DNA of 64,000 nucleotides from assembly GCA_963712175.1 (NCBI GenBank), contig CAVQGZ010000010.1:51192-115191 (forward strand). Direction: 5' to 3'. A program made the position numbers and the translations under genes. The stretch is from CAVQGZ01 sp963712175 (GTDB lineage Bacteria > Actinomycetota > Actinomycetes > Jiangellales > Jiangellaceae). Positions 1 to 8,107 of the stretch are shown here, piece after piece. Each line of letters opens with the position of its first letter. The stretch's first letter is position 1. The notes beneath the pieces are model-generated. The model was not told where the DNA came from and did no database searches. It saw only the letters and a list, made by a program, of their open reading frames with translations.

Positions 1-714
1 CGAGAAGAAGTCGGGCACCCAGCGACCCGAGCCCGCGATCTCGTCCACGCGAGCCAGCGCGGCCGGCGACATGACGGCGACCCACAGGCCCCCGTCGGAG
101 GCGAAGCTCTTCTGTGGGGCGAAGTAGTAGGCGTCGGCCTGCCCGATGTCGACCGGGAGCCCACCGGCGCCGCTGGTGGCGTCGACGAGCACGAGCGCGC
201 CGTCGTCGGCGCCGGCCACCCGGCGCACCGGGGCCATCACGCCCGTGGACGTCTCGTTGTGGGGCCACGCGTAGACGTCCACACCCGGCTCGGCCACCGG
301 CGTCGGCAGCGTCCCGGGCTGGCCGGTGATGACGCTCGAGGAGTCCAGGAAGGGAGCCCCGTCGGTGACCTTGGCGAACTTGGCCGAGAACTCACCGAAG
401 GCGAGGTGCTGGGCCCGGGAGCGGACGAGTCCGAAGGCGGCGATGTCCCAGAACGCCGTGGCGCCACCGTTGCCCAGCACGACCTCGTAGCCGTCGGGCA
501 GGTCGAACAGCGTCGCCAGGCCCTCCTGGACGCGGCGCACCAGGCTCTTCACGGCAGGCTTGCGGTGGCTGGTGCCGAGCACGTGTGATCCGGTCGATGC
601 CAGCGCCTCGAGCGCCTCCGCACGCACCTTCGACGGTCCGGACCCGAACCGCCCGTCGGCAGGCTTCAGGTCGGCAGGGATGACGATGCTGGCCGCAGGG
701 GCAGCCTCAGGCAT
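1..714 (-). CDS. serC: Phosphoserine aminotransferase, 3' end beyond window
   Basis: PLP-dependent transaminase converting 3-phosphohydroxypyruvate and glutamate to 3-phosphoserine and 2-oxoglutarate, the second step of serine synthesis; cytosolic. The first 238 residues are present; the remaining C-terminus lies past the left edge. Recognisable are the actinobacterial N-terminus (KPADGRFGSGPSKV), the cofactor loop LGNGGATAFWD and the Schiff-base lysine in APQKSFASDGG (Lys202). The ATG at 714 has GGAG about 8 nt upstream. It belongs to the short actinobacterial SerC type. citA lies upstream on the same strand, 93 bp away. Confidence 0.95.
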   Translation of the reverse strand, partial: MPEAAPAASIVIPADLKPADGRFGSGPSKVRAEALEALASTGSHVLGTSHRKPAVKSLVRRVQEGLATLFDLPDGYEVVLGNGGATAFWDIAAFGLVRSRAQHLAFGEFSAKFAKVTDGAPFLDSSSVITGQPGTLPTPVAEPGVDVYAWPHNETSTGVMAPVRRVAGADDGALVLVDATSGAGGLPVDIGQADAYYFAPQKSFASDGGLWVAVMSPAALARVDEIAGSGRWVPDFFS

Positions 715-807
715 GAGTGCTCCAGAGTCTCGAACGCGTCGAAGCGCGGGGGGATGGCGGCGACGGCGCTGTCTCCGCCCCCCGATTGTGCCAGCCCTAC
801 CGGTGGG

Positions 808-1920
808 TCAGTAGAGCGACTGCGCCCACTCCGGGTTCCAGCCGTCGACCTCGTCGGGCTTGCGCTGCGGCGGACCGACGTAGCGGGCCGAGGGACGGAT
901 GAGCCTCCCGGTGCGCTTCTGCTCCATCACGTGCGCGCTCCACCCGGCCGTGCGCGCGCAGGTGAACATGGCCGTGAACATGTGCGCGGGGACCTCGGCG
1001 AAGTCGAGGACGATGGCGGCCCAGAACTCCACGTTCGTGGCGAGCACCCGGTCGGGGTAGCGCTCGGACAGCGCGGCCAGCGCTGCCTGCTCGAACGCCT
1101 CGGCGACGTGGTAGCGCGGCGCGTTCAGCTCGCGAGCGACACGACGCAGCGTGCGTGCGCGAGGGTCCTCAGCACGGTAGACGCGGTGCCCGAAGCCCAT
1201 CAGGCGGTCCTTGCGGTTCAGGACGCTCTGCACGTACGCCTCGGCGTCACCGGTGCGCTCGATCTCCTCGATCATGGCCAGCACGCGCGACGGTGCTCCG
1301 CCGTGCAGCGGACCGCTCATCGCCCCCACCGCGCCCGAGAGCGCGGCGGCGACGTCGGCGCCCGTCGAGGCGATGACGCGCGCGGTGAAGGTGGAGGCGT
1401 TCATGCCGTGCTCTGCCGCCGAGGCGAAGTAGGCGTCGACGGCTCGGGTGTGGCGGGGATCGGGTTCGCCGCGCCAGCGGATCATGAACCGCTCGACGAT
1501 GCTGTTGGCCTTGTCGATCTCGCGCTGGGGAACCATCGGCAGGCCGATCCCGCGCGCCGACTGCGCCACGAAGGACAGGGCCATGACCGCAGCACGGGAC
1601 AGGTCGTCACGGGCCTGCTCGTCGGAGATGTCGAGCAGCGGCCGAAAACCCCAGGCCGGGGCCAACATCGTCAGGGCACTCTGGACGTCCACCCGCACGT
1701 CGCCGGAGTGCACCGGGATCGGGAACGGCTCGGCCGGTGGCAGGCCGGGCTCGTAGGCCCCGTCCACCAGCAGACCCCAGACGTTCTCGAAGGGGATGTG
1801 CCCGACGATGTTGTCGATGTCCACGCCGCGGTAGCGCAGCGCGCTGCCCTCTTTGTCCGGCTCGGCGATCTCGGTGTCGAAGGCGATGACTCCTTCGAGG
1901 CCTGGCTTCACCTCGGTCAC
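808..1920 (-). CDS. citA: Citrate synthase 2 (CitA type)
   Basis: Condenses acetyl-CoA and oxaloacetate to citrate. The 370-residue length fits the short Gram-positive type CitA, not the longer NADH-regulated GltA. Visible signatures are EHGMNAST, GPLHGGAP with the substrate-binding His, MGFGHRVYR with the second catalytic His, and VLDF with the catalytic Asp. GTG start preceded by a GGAG motif. It is divergent from pdxH. In related actinobacteria citA also lies close to serC, which supports the call. Confidence 0.95.
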   Translation of the reverse strand: MTEVKPGLEGVIAFDTEIAEPDKEGSALRYRGVDIDNIVGHIPFENVWGLLVDGAYEPGLPPAEPFPIPVHSGDVRVDVQSALTMLAPAWGFRPLLDISDEQARDDLSRAAVMALSFVAQSARGIGLPMVPQREIDKANSIVERFMIRWRGEPDPRHTRAVDAYFASAAEHGMNASTFTARVIASTGADVAAALSGAVGAMSGPLHGGAPSRVLAMIEEIERTGDAEAYVQSVLNRKDRLMGFGHRVYRAEDPRARTLRRVARELNAPRYHVAEAFEQAALAALSERYPDRVLATNVEFWAAIVLDFAEVPAHMFTAMFTCARTAGWSAHVMEQKRTGRLIRPSARYVGPPQRKPDEVDGWNPEWAQSLY

Positions 1921-2051
1921 AGGGTGCTCCGTCCTGGTCGCTGCTCGGGTAGCGCGTGGGGGTAGGTCTAGGGGTGTTGCGCGGGTATCTTGCCGCAGCC
2001 GGAGCCTCAGGTCACCTGCAGCGGGCGACGCAGGCCTGTCAGGCTGGTCTC

Positions 2052-2738
2052 ATGTCCGACTTCGAGGTGTCCGCCGCCGGTGGGCCGGCCCCCCGGCTGG
2101 CCGAGATGCGCGTCCGCTACGTCCCCGGCCCACTGCTCGAGCGCGACGTCGCGTCGTCCCCGTTCGAGCAGTTCCGGACGTGGCTGGCGGAGGCCGTGGC
2201 CGTCGGGCTGCCCGAGCCGAACGCGATGGTCGTCTCGACGGTCGACCCGGATGGGCGGCCCAGCAGCCGGCACGTGCTGCTCAAGGAGCTCGACGACGTC
2301 GGGTTCGTCTTCTACACCAACCTCGGCTCACGCAAGGCCCGGGCGCTGGCCGTGCACCCGGAGGCCTCCCTGTGCTTCCCATGGTTCCCGATGTCGCGTC
2401 AGGTGGTCGTGGGCGGACGGGTCGAGCCCGTCGACCGTGCCACGGCGGGGGAGTACTGGGCCGAGCGGCCGCGGGAGTCCCAGCTGGGGGCCTGGGCCAG
2501 CGAGCAGTCGCGCCCCGCTGCCTCCAGAGAGGCTCTTCGCGAGCGGCTGGCGGCGCTGGAGCAGCGCTTCGCCGGCTCGCCGGTGCCGCTACCGGACTTC
2601 TGGGGTGGCTTTCGGGTCGTCCCCGACACCGTCGAGCTGTGGCAGGGCCAGCCCGGACGCATGCATGACAGGCTTCGCTACGACCGCGGGCGTGGAGGGG
2701 TCGACGCCCGCTGGACGCTCACTCGCCTGCAGCCCTAG
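2052..2738 (+). CDS. pdxH: Pyridoxamine 5'-phosphate oxidase
   Basis: FMN-dependent oxidase making pyridoxal 5'-phosphate from PNP/PMP, the cofactor used by neighbouring SerC. It has 228 residues, normal for the family. Visible are MVVSTVDPDGRPSSRHVLLK, FYTNLGSRKA (FMN/phosphate binding), the SEQSRP-like stretch ASEQSRPAASRE, and the C-terminal pair WQGQPGRMHDR and RWTLTRLQP. The ATG at 2052 was chosen because the MSDFEV N-terminus matches family length; CAGGCT six bases before it could be a -10 of a leaderless promoter. The frame is open further upstream, but that stretch is not PdxH-like. Confidence 0.95.
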   Translation: MSDFEVSAAGGPAPRLAEMRVRYVPGPLLERDVASSPFEQFRTWLAEAVAVGLPEPNAMVVSTVDPDGRPSSRHVLLKELDDVGFVFYTNLGSRKARALAVHPEASLCFPWFPMSRQVVVGGRVEPVDRATAGEYWAERPRESQLGAWASEQSRPAASREALRERLAALEQRFAGSPVPLPDFWGGFRVVPDTVELWQGQPGRMHDRLRYDRGRGGVDARWTLTRLQP

Positions 2739-3161
2739 CTCGCGGGGCTCGGGCAGGCGTCATGGGTGGATCCGTTGGCGCGAACCTGTGCGTATGGATG
2801 GAGCCGGTGGTGCGCGGAGCGCACCGCCGCGTCCATCGATCATGACCCGGCTGCGCCAACGGCGCCATCGACAGGTGAGCCCGGGCATGGGCGACCCGCG
2901 GGCGACTTACCCACCGGCGTTGCGGTGGTGCCCGAGTGGACGGCTCGGGGCCCGCGGGTCGGGCAACTGCCGGGGTGTGCGCCAGCCGCTCGGCTGCACG
3001 ACGCCCTCAGAAGTCGTCGTCCGGAAGGTCCGGGCGGCTACGCGGCAGCCACCTCACATGTCCAGCTGGTTCTCACTAGCGGACCACCTCCTCTCCTGTG
3101 TACGCAGAACGCTAGGCCGGGCCCGACCGTCGCGCCAGCGCATTCCGCGTCACGCCCCACA
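2739..3161. other. Intergenic region without a credible gene
   Basis: 423 bp between convergent pdxH and an acetyltransferase. Open frames exist on both strands but encode Arg/Pro-rich sequence without family signatures. The only structure I see is the hairpin at 2797-2837. Confidence 0.5.
2797..2837 (+). terminator. Probable pdxH terminator hairpin
   Basis: Inverted repeat: outer arms GATGGA/TCCATC and inner arms GGTGGTGCG/CGCACCGCC (one G-T pair) around the loop cggag. It lies about 60 bp after the pdxH stop. No T-run follows, which is usual for actinobacterial terminators. Confidence 0.55.
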
Positions 3162-3635
3162 TCAGCTCGAGACCGGCGCGTCGACCAGCACCTTCCCCAG
3201 CGAGTTGGCGTCGGCATGGCAGCGGTAGAAGCCGTACGGCGTCACTGGCCCGTAGCCTGACGAGCGGTACAGGGCCAGCGCCTCCGGCTGGGCGTTCCCG
3301 GATTCCAGCACCAGCCGTCGGTAGCCGAGGTCTCGAGCAACCTTCTCGAGGTGGGCCAGCACGAGTCGGGCCAGGCCACGTCGACGCGCCTGCTCGACGA
3401 CGTACATGCGCTTGATCTCGGCCGTCGCGTCGTCGACGCGCCGGATGCCGCCACACGCGACGGGGGCCTCGCCGTCCAGCCCCACCACGAAGGCGCCGGA
3501 CGGTGGGTCGAAGTCGTGCTCGTCCATCGGCGTCTCGTCAGGCCCGCCGTACCGGCTGACGTACTCGCGCTGGACGCCTTCGACGAGCGCCTGCGCCCGC
3601 GGGTCCGCGAACGGGACCGGCACCAGCCGCAGCAC
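3162..3635 (-). CDS. GNAT family N-acetyltransferase
   Basis: About 157 residues with the GNAT acetyl-CoA site: AEIKRMYVVEQARRRGLAR contains the Q/RxxGxG/A-like pyrophosphate loop, followed by LVLESGNAQPEALALYRSSGY, typical of motif B. Substrate unknown. The frame is open to 3698, but that overlaps the upstream gene strongly. GTG at 3635 is the first ordinary start after the upstream stop; a CTG at 3647 overlapping that stop (CTGA) is an alternative. It is the third gene of a ParA / ribbon-helix-helix / GNAT set read on the minus strand, so it may be co-transcribed with the ParA module. Confidence 0.8.
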   Translation of the reverse strand: MLRLVPVPFADPRAQALVEGVQREYVSRYGGPDETPMDEHDFDPPSGAFVVGLDGEAPVACGGIRRVDDATAEIKRMYVVEQARRRGLARLVLAHLEKVARDLGYRRLVLESGNAQPEALALYRSSGYGPVTPYGFYRCHADANSLGKVLVDAPVSS

Positions 3636-3643
3636 GGTGGTGA

Positions 3644-3988
3644 TCAGGTATCGGCCCAGACGCGAAGGACGTGGGCGGCGGCCTCCTCGGCGGTCCACCC
3701 GTAGTCCGACGCACGCTTGCGCAGGGCCTTGCGCACCGACTTCGGCAGCTCGACCTGCAGGGGCACCATCTCGACTGTCTCGGGTGGCGCCTGCTTGCCC
3801 TTCTTCTTGCCCTTGCCGCTCTTCTTGCCCTTGCCGCCCGCAGCGTCCGCAGCGTCGGCAGCAGAGTCGGCTCCCGGTGCCGGCATCGTGACGGCCAGTG
3901 AGCTGAGCACCGCAGAAGCCGGGTGCACGCTGCCGTCGGCGGCCTTGCGCAGCGCGGGGCGTGGCTGCGGGGCGGGGGCGTGGGTCAT
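3644..3988 (-). CDS. Small ParA partner, ribbon-helix-helix-like
   Basis: 114 residues. An Ala/Pro-rich N-terminus is followed by a lysine-glycine stretch (GGKGKKSGKGKKKGK, about residues 50-65) and a C-terminal VPLQVELPKSVRKALRK...GWTAEEAAAHVLRVWAD that looks like a beta-strand plus two helices of a ribbon-helix-helix DNA-binding fold. The ATG overlaps the ParA stop by 4 nt (ATGA), so translation is coupled. Inferred role: DNA- or nucleoid-binding partner of the adjacent ParA. The basic linker would favour non-specific DNA contact. No close characterised homologue is known to me. Confidence 0.75.
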   Translation of the reverse strand: MTHAPAPQPRPALRKAADGSVHPASAVLSSLAVTMPAPGADSAADAADAAGGKGKKSGKGKKKGKQAPPETVEMVPLQVELPKSVRKALRKRASDYGWTAEEAAAHVLRVWADT

Positions 3989-4806
3989 CCGCGCAGTCCC
4001 TTCGTGAGCGGGGCGTCCGGGCCGGTGGCCGACGCGACGACGGTCGTGAGGTGGGTGCTCATCGCCCGTGCGATCTCGCGAGCACCCGGCGACGGCCATC
4101 GATGCACCCCGACGTGGGCGCCGGCGGCCGAGACGACGGCTGAGCGGTCCGGCAGCACCGGCTCGAGCACCAGCGGGCCGTAGGCCGACACGAGCTCGTC
4201 GTGGCGGTACCGGTGCTCGGTGGAGCGGGCGCGGTAGCGGTTGACGATGATCCCGGCCGGACGTAGCCGCAGGTTGAAGCCGCTACGGACGACGTCGATG
4301 GCGCTCAGCGCCTGCTGGGCGCCCGCGAGCGCGAAGGCGGTCGGCTCGGCGACCACGACGGCGCGGTCGCTGGCCGCCAGAGCGTTCTTCGTGAGCTCGC
4401 CGAGGCTCGGCGGGGTATCGATGAGGACCAGGTCGAAGGAGTCCAGCCCCTGCATGGTCGTGCGCAGCCGATGCTCGCCGCCGCGGCCCTCGACGGGGTG
4501 GTTGCGGTGCTCGAGGGCCGGCTCGCTGGGGACGACGAGGATTCGCTCGTCCCACGACGACTCCGTCACGGCCTGCTCGATCACCCCGGCTCGCGCGTCG
4601 GCGAGGACGTCGTTGCTGGTGAAGTCCGCCGAGACCGGGTCGAGCGCCAGGGACGCGTTGCCCTGGGGGTCGAGGTCGACGACGAGGGTTCGCAGGCCCC
4701 TGGTGGCGGCAGCCCCGGCAAGCCCGAGGGCCACGGTCGTCTTGCCCACGCCCCCCTTGAGGCTGACGACGGTGACGGTGAGCACTCTGGCATCCTGCCT
4801 CATCAC
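3985..4806 (-). CDS. Orphan ParA/MinD-family ATPase
   Basis: 273 residues. The deviant Walker A with both lysines is KGGVGKTT (residues 17-24). Walker A' is LVVDLDPQGNAS and Walker B is LVLIDTPPS. This is the ParA class that dimerises on ATP and binds DNA non-specifically to position cargo. No parB or parS sites are visible; instead a small basic partner is translationally coupled downstream. It is therefore not the chromosomal ParA of the origin region. A start at GTG 4785 (VLTVTVVSLKGG) is possible instead of ATG 4806/4803. The photolyase lies upstream on the same strand. Confidence 0.88.
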   Translation of the reverse strand: MMRQDARVLTVTVVSLKGGVGKTTVALGLAGAAATRGLRTLVVDLDPQGNASLALDPVSADFTSNDVLADARAGVIEQAVTESSWDERILVVPSEPALEHRNHPVEGRGGEHRLRTTMQGLDSFDLVLIDTPPSLGELTKNALAASDRAVVVAEPTAFALAGAQQALSAIDVVRSGFNLRLRPAGIIVNRYRARSTEHRYRHDELVSAYGPLVLEPVLPDRSAVVSAAGAHVGVHRWPSPGAREIARAMSTHLTTVVASATGPDAPLTKGLRG

Positions 4807-4845
4807 GGGCCCGGGACGGAACCGCTCACCATGCTCGGCGTGGTG

Positions 4846-6210
4846 CTAGCGGCCGGTCACCGCCTGGTAGCGGCGCAGTGCCTCCTCGCGTTCCTCGCCG
4901 TGGTCGACGATGCGAGCGGGGTAGCCGTGCGCGTAGCCGTCATCGCTCCTCCAGGGCTCGTGCGCGGCCTTGCCGGACAGGTGTCGCAGCTCGGGGACGT
5001 AGCGGCGCACGTAGTCGCCGTCCGGGTCGAAGCGCAGCCCCTGGGTCACCGGGTTGAAGACGCGGAAGTACGGGGCGGCGTCCGTGCCGGATCCGGCCGT
5101 CCACTGCCATCCGTGCGAGTTCGAGGCAAGGTCGCCGTCGCGCAGCCAGCGCATGAAGTGTCGTGCGCCGTGCTGCCACTCCACGTGCAGGTCCTTGACG
5201 AGGAACGACGCGACGACCATCCGGAGCCGGTTGTGCATCCATCCCTCGGCGAGCAGCTGGCGCATGCCGGCGTCGACGAAGGGGTAGCCGGTGCGGCCGT
5301 CCTTCCAGGCCTGCACGAGATCGTCCGGCTCGTCGTAGGGCATCGAGGCGAACTCGGGCCGGTAGTACTCGCGGGCGGAGTCAGGGTGGTGCCAGAGAAC
5401 GTCGGCGTAGAACTCCCGCCACGCGAGCTCGTTTCGAAAGGTACGGGCACCGTCGTCGTCTCGACCGGCGAGGTCGCCCAGCAGGGTTCGGGGGTGGACC
5501 TCTCCCCACTTCAGGTGGTGCGACAGCGCGCTGGTTCCGGCCAGGTCGGGTCGGTTGCGGCGGTCGGCGTAGCCGTCGAGGCCTTCCGCGGCGTCATCGC
5601 GGAAGGCGGCCCACCGCTCGCGCGCGGCCTTCTCGCCGGCTTCGGGCAGCGCCGTCTGGCCGAGGTCGGGATCGACGAAGAGCTCGTCGCCGGCTCCGGC
5701 GACCGTCGTCCACGTCACGCCGGACGGTGCGGGCGCAGGCTCGGGCCAGCCGTGCTCGTTCCAGGCCCGGCTGAACGGGGTGAACACCGAGTAGGGGCCC
5801 TTCTGCTTCGTGCGCACGCTGCCCGGGGGGACGGCGTAGGCGCACCCGGTGCGCACGAGCGTGATGCCGGCCTCGGCCAGGGCGTGCTCGACGGCGCAGT
5901 CGCGGCGCCGTCCGTACGGGCCGGTGTCAGCGGCCACGTGGACGGTGCTGGCACCGGCGCTGCGGGCGACAGCCACCACCTGCTCGATCGGGTCGCCTCG
6001 ACGCACGTGCAGGGCGCCGTCGAGGTCGGCGTCCAGGGCACGCAGCGACGCGTTGAGGTAGGCCTGTCGCACGGCCCCCGCTGGGCCCCACAACGCCGGG
6101 TCGAGCACGAACAGGGGCACCACCTGGCCCTCGCCGGCCTCGGCAGCACGCAGTAGGGCTGGGTTGTCGGCCAGACGCAGGTCGCGACGAAACCAGTGCA
6201 ACGCGGTCAC
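4846..6210 (-). CDS. phrB: Deoxyribodipyrimidine photolyase (class I)
   Basis: Blue-light flavoenzyme that reverses cyclobutane pyrimidine dimers. 454 residues: N-terminal antenna domain beginning ALHWFRRDLRLADN, then the FAD domain with LSHHLKWGEVHPRT, FRNELAWREFYADVLW, GYPFVDAGMRQL, GWMHNRLRMVVASFL and SNSHGWQWTAGSGTDAAPYFRVFNP, partly seen as the DNA/FAD-contacting signature of class I CPD photolyases. A cryptochrome cannot be strictly excluded, but the repair signature is intact. The GTG start at 6210 lies six bases from a TACGGT -10, implying a leaderless message. It is divergent from ideR. Confidence 0.95.
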   Translation of the reverse strand: MTALHWFRRDLRLADNPALLRAAEAGEGQVVPLFVLDPALWGPAGAVRQAYLNASLRALDADLDGALHVRRGDPIEQVVAVARSAGASTVHVAADTGPYGRRRDCAVEHALAEAGITLVRTGCAYAVPPGSVRTKQKGPYSVFTPFSRAWNEHGWPEPAPAPSGVTWTTVAGAGDELFVDPDLGQTALPEAGEKAARERWAAFRDDAAEGLDGYADRRNRPDLAGTSALSHHLKWGEVHPRTLLGDLAGRDDDGARTFRNELAWREFYADVLWHHPDSAREYYRPEFASMPYDEPDDLVQAWKDGRTGYPFVDAGMRQLLAEGWMHNRLRMVVASFLVKDLHVEWQHGARHFMRWLRDGDLASNSHGWQWTAGSGTDAAPYFRVFNPVTQGLRFDPDGDYVRRYVPELRHLSGKAAHEPWRSDDGYAHGYPARIVDHGEEREEALRRYQAVTGR

Positions 6211-6216
6211 GGGGCG

Positions 6217-6222
6217 ACCGTA
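6217..6222 (-). promoter_or_regulatory. -10 element, leaderless photolyase
   Basis: On the minus strand TACGGT, then six bases, then the GTG start. It is one of a series of such elements in this window. Confidence 0.55.
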
Positions 6223-6292
6223 CGAGCCGGATCGAGCACCTGCCTGTCGAGCGTTACGCTTCGGCTCACCCGAGGGAAGGCATCACCCAGGC

Positions 6293-6997
6293 GTGAGCGG
6301 CGATCTCATCGACACCACGGAGATGTACCTCCGCACGATCTACGAGCTGGACGAGGAGGGCATCGTCCCGCTGCGTGCACGCATCGCCGAGCGGCTGCAC
6401 CAGTCGGGCCCGACGGTCAGCCAGACGGTGGCTCGGATGGAGCGCGACGGCCTGCTCAGGGTGGCCGACGACCGGCACCTCGAGCTCACCGAGGTCGGCC
6501 AGGCGTACGCAACGCGGGTGATGCGCAAGCACCGGCTGGCCGAGCGCCTGCTCATCGACGTCATCGGGCTCGACTGGTCGCTGGTGCACGACGAGGCCTG
6601 CCGCTGGGAGCACGTCATCTCCGACGACGTCGAGCGTCGGCTCGTGGAGATCCTCGAGCAGCCGTCCTCCTCGCCCTACGGCAACCCCATCCCGGGCCTC
6701 GTGGAGCTCGGAGTGGCTCAGCCGGACGCCGGGCAGGCCGACTCGGGCGACCTGCTGGCGTTGTCCGACGTGGTGGACGACGACTCCCCGGCCCTGTCGG
6801 TGACGGTTCTGCGGATCGCCGAGCCGCTGCAGGCCGACCACGGCGTCATGCGGGCCCTGCTCGCCGTTGGTGCCACTCCGGGTGGCCTGGTGGAGGCCAG
6901 ACCAGCGGGTTCCTTCGTGGTGCTGGCTCGTGGCACGGGCTCAGCGAGGCTGACGAGACCTCAGGCGGCGCACGTGTACGTCCAGACAGCGACGTGA
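6293..6997 (+). CDS. ideR: Iron-dependent repressor IdeR/DtxR
   Basis: Fe(II)-activated dimeric repressor of iron uptake genes. 234 residues. The N-terminal winged helix DTTEMYLRTIYELDEEG...ARIAERLHQSGPTVSQTVARMERDGL is near identical to DtxR/IdeR. Metal ligands are visible: Met11 (DtxR Met10), His in MRKHRLAERL, and HDEACRWEHV with Cys, Glu and His. The proline-rich/SH3-like C-terminal third (about 145-234) is more diverged than the DNA-binding part. GTG 6293 is selected by DtxR length. A TACGCT hexamer near 6255 could be its -10. I did not find an iron box (TTAGGTTAG-type palindrome) next to it. Confidence 0.95.
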   Translation: MSGDLIDTTEMYLRTIYELDEEGIVPLRARIAERLHQSGPTVSQTVARMERDGLLRVADDRHLELTEVGQAYATRVMRKHRLAERLLIDVIGLDWSLVHDEACRWEHVISDDVERRLVEILEQPSSSPYGNPIPGLVELGVAQPDAGQADSGDLLALSDVVDDDSPALSVTVLRIAEPLQADHGVMRALLAVGATPGGLVEARPAGSFVVLARGTGSARLTRPQAAHVYVQTAT

Positions 6998-7012
6998 TAC
7001 CCCAGGGGGTAT
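6997..7012 (+). promoter_or_regulatory. CsoR/CstR-type operator overlapping a -10
   Basis: Perfect inverted repeat ATACCCC-AG-GGGGTAT. It overlaps the last base of the ideR stop codon and runs into TATAGT (7010-7015), a good -10. Such G-tract palindromes flanked by AT are the operators of CsoR-superfamily repressors. It lies 31 bp before the CstR-like start, so autoregulation of the repressor-rhodanese operon is the simplest reading. Confidence 0.8.
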
Positions 7013-7043
7013 AGTGGGACTCCTCGAGGCTCGGGAGGAGCTC

Positions 7044-7313
7044 ATGCAGGTAGACCCCACCGTTGCCCACGACGTGGCGACGAGGCTGCGGCGAGTGCGC
7101 GGCCAGCTCGACGGCGTGATCGCCATGATCGAGGACGGGCGCGGCTGCGCTGACGTCGTGACGCAGATCGCAGCGGCGTCGCGAGCGCTGGATCGAGCCG
7201 GCTTCAAGGTCGTGGCCAGCGGACTCGTCCAGTGCGCGGCCGCTGAGGACCGTGGGGAGACCCCCGACCTGTCACGTCCTGAGCTCGAGAAGCTCTTCCT
7301 GTCTCTAGCCTGA
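7044..7313 (+). CDS. CsoR-superfamily repressor, CstR-like
   Basis: 89-residue four-helix DUF156 repressor. ATG 7044 is preceded by GGGAGGAG. Copper-sensing CsoR proteins use Cys-His-Cys. Here the two cysteines are kept with the same 29-residue spacing (Cys35 in GRGCADV and Cys64 in GLVQCAA), but the histidine position, four residues before the second Cys, is Gly60. Loss of His with both Cys kept is the pattern of CstR, which senses persulfide/polysulfide by cross-linking the two cysteines. Two rhodaneses follow, in agreement. Predicted to repress its own operon through the palindrome at 6997-7012. Copper sensing is unlikely. Confidence 0.88.
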   Translation: MQVDPTVAHDVATRLRRVRGQLDGVIAMIEDGRGCADVVTQIAAASRALDRAGFKVVASGLVQCAAAEDRGETPDLSRPELEKLFLSLA

Positions 7314-7361
7314 GCACAACCGGTCAGCAGATCCCGTCCACTCGACGTCGAGGAGCAGCAG

Positions 7362-7676
7362 GTGCATGTGACCGTGTCCGAGCTCAAGTCGGTCATGGAC
7401 GACGACGATGCCGTCGTCGTCGATGTCCGCGAACCCAACGAGTACGACGCCGGGCACGTCCCCGGCGCGTCCCTGATGCCCCTGGCGATGGTGCCGCTCA
7501 AGCACTCCGAGCTGCCGAGGGACAAGACCATCTACCTCATCTGCCAGACCGGTGGGCGGTCGTTCACTGCGGCGTCGTGGCTGGCCCAGCAGGGCTACGA
7601 CGTGCGCAACGTCACCGGCGGCACGAGCGACTGGGTGTCACACGGGTTCCAGGTCGCCAACGGACGGAACGGATAG
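7362..7676 (+). CDS. Single-domain rhodanese (sulfurtransferase)
   Basis: 104 residues, one rhodanese fold. It has VVDVREPNEYDAGHVPGA and the active-site loop CQTGGRS with catalytic Cys61, which would carry a persulfide. The GTG start is preceded by GAGGAG. It lies 48 bp after the CstR-like repressor and 2 bp before a second rhodanese. Likely moves sulfane sulfur from low-molecular-weight persulfides to an acceptor during sulfide stress; the actual acceptor is unknown. Confidence 0.9.
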   Translation: MHVTVSELKSVMDDDDAVVVDVREPNEYDAGHVPGASLMPLAMVPLKHSELPRDKTIYLICQTGGRSFTAASWLAQQGYDVRNVTGGTSDWVSHGFQVANGRNG

Positions 7677-7678
7677 GC

Positions 7679-8035
7679 ATGGGCATCTTCTCGAGGAAGA
7701 AGAAGGACGACCAGGTCACCCCCGCCGAGGCGCAGCAGCTCGTCTCCGACGGCGCGTTGCTGCTGGACGTGCGCGAGCCGCACGAGTACCAGGCGGGGCA
7801 CGCCCCGAAGGCCAAGCACATCGCGCTAGGCGTGGTCGGGCACCGCCAGGCCGAGCTGCCGAAGGACCGCACGATCGTCGCGGTCTGCCGCTCGGGTCGT
7901 CGCTCGGACACCGCCGCGACCCAGCTTCGGGGCGCCGGATTCACCGTGGTGAACCTGGCCGGCGGTATGCAGGCCTGGCAGGCGGCCGGGCTCCCCGTGG
8001 TCGCCAAGGGCGGCAAGCCGGGCCGCGTCGCCTAA
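7679..8035 (+). CDS. Second single-domain rhodanese
   Basis: 118 residues, beginning MGIFSRKKKDDQ (basic, no signal peptide). The rhodanese fold has LLLDVREPHEYQAGH and active-site loop CRSGRRS with Cys70. The loop differs from the CQTGGRS loop of its neighbour, so the two enzymes probably prefer different acceptors rather than being redundant. It starts 2 bp after the first rhodanese stop and closes the CstR-like operon. The C-terminus is Lys/Gly-rich. Confidence 0.9.
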   Translation: MGIFSRKKKDDQVTPAEAQQLVSDGALLLDVREPHEYQAGHAPKAKHIALGVVGHRQAELPKDRTIVAVCRSGRRSDTAATQLRGAGFTVVNLAGGMQAWQAAGLPVVAKGGKPGRVA

Positions 8036-8095
8036 GGGCCCGTCGGTCCTGCGCTGTCGTGCCCGGCGGCGCCCGGGCGCTCCTCGATGGGGTCA

Positions 8096-8101
8096 TAGGG
8101 T
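8096..8101 (+). promoter_or_regulatory. -10 element, leaderless SDR
   Basis: TAGGGT, six bases, then ATG of the dehydrogenase. It marks a transcription unit separate from the rhodanese operon. Confidence 0.55.
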
Positions 8102-8107
8102 GGCCAC

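Noticed and set aside
2766..3260. Possible gene in the gap after pdxH
   Set aside because: Open frames lack a ribosome binding site or family resemblance and overlap the acetyltransferase on the other strand.
7044..7313. Copper-sensing CsoR
   Set aside because: The histidine of the Cys-His-Cys copper site is Gly; no copper ATPase or chaperone nearby.
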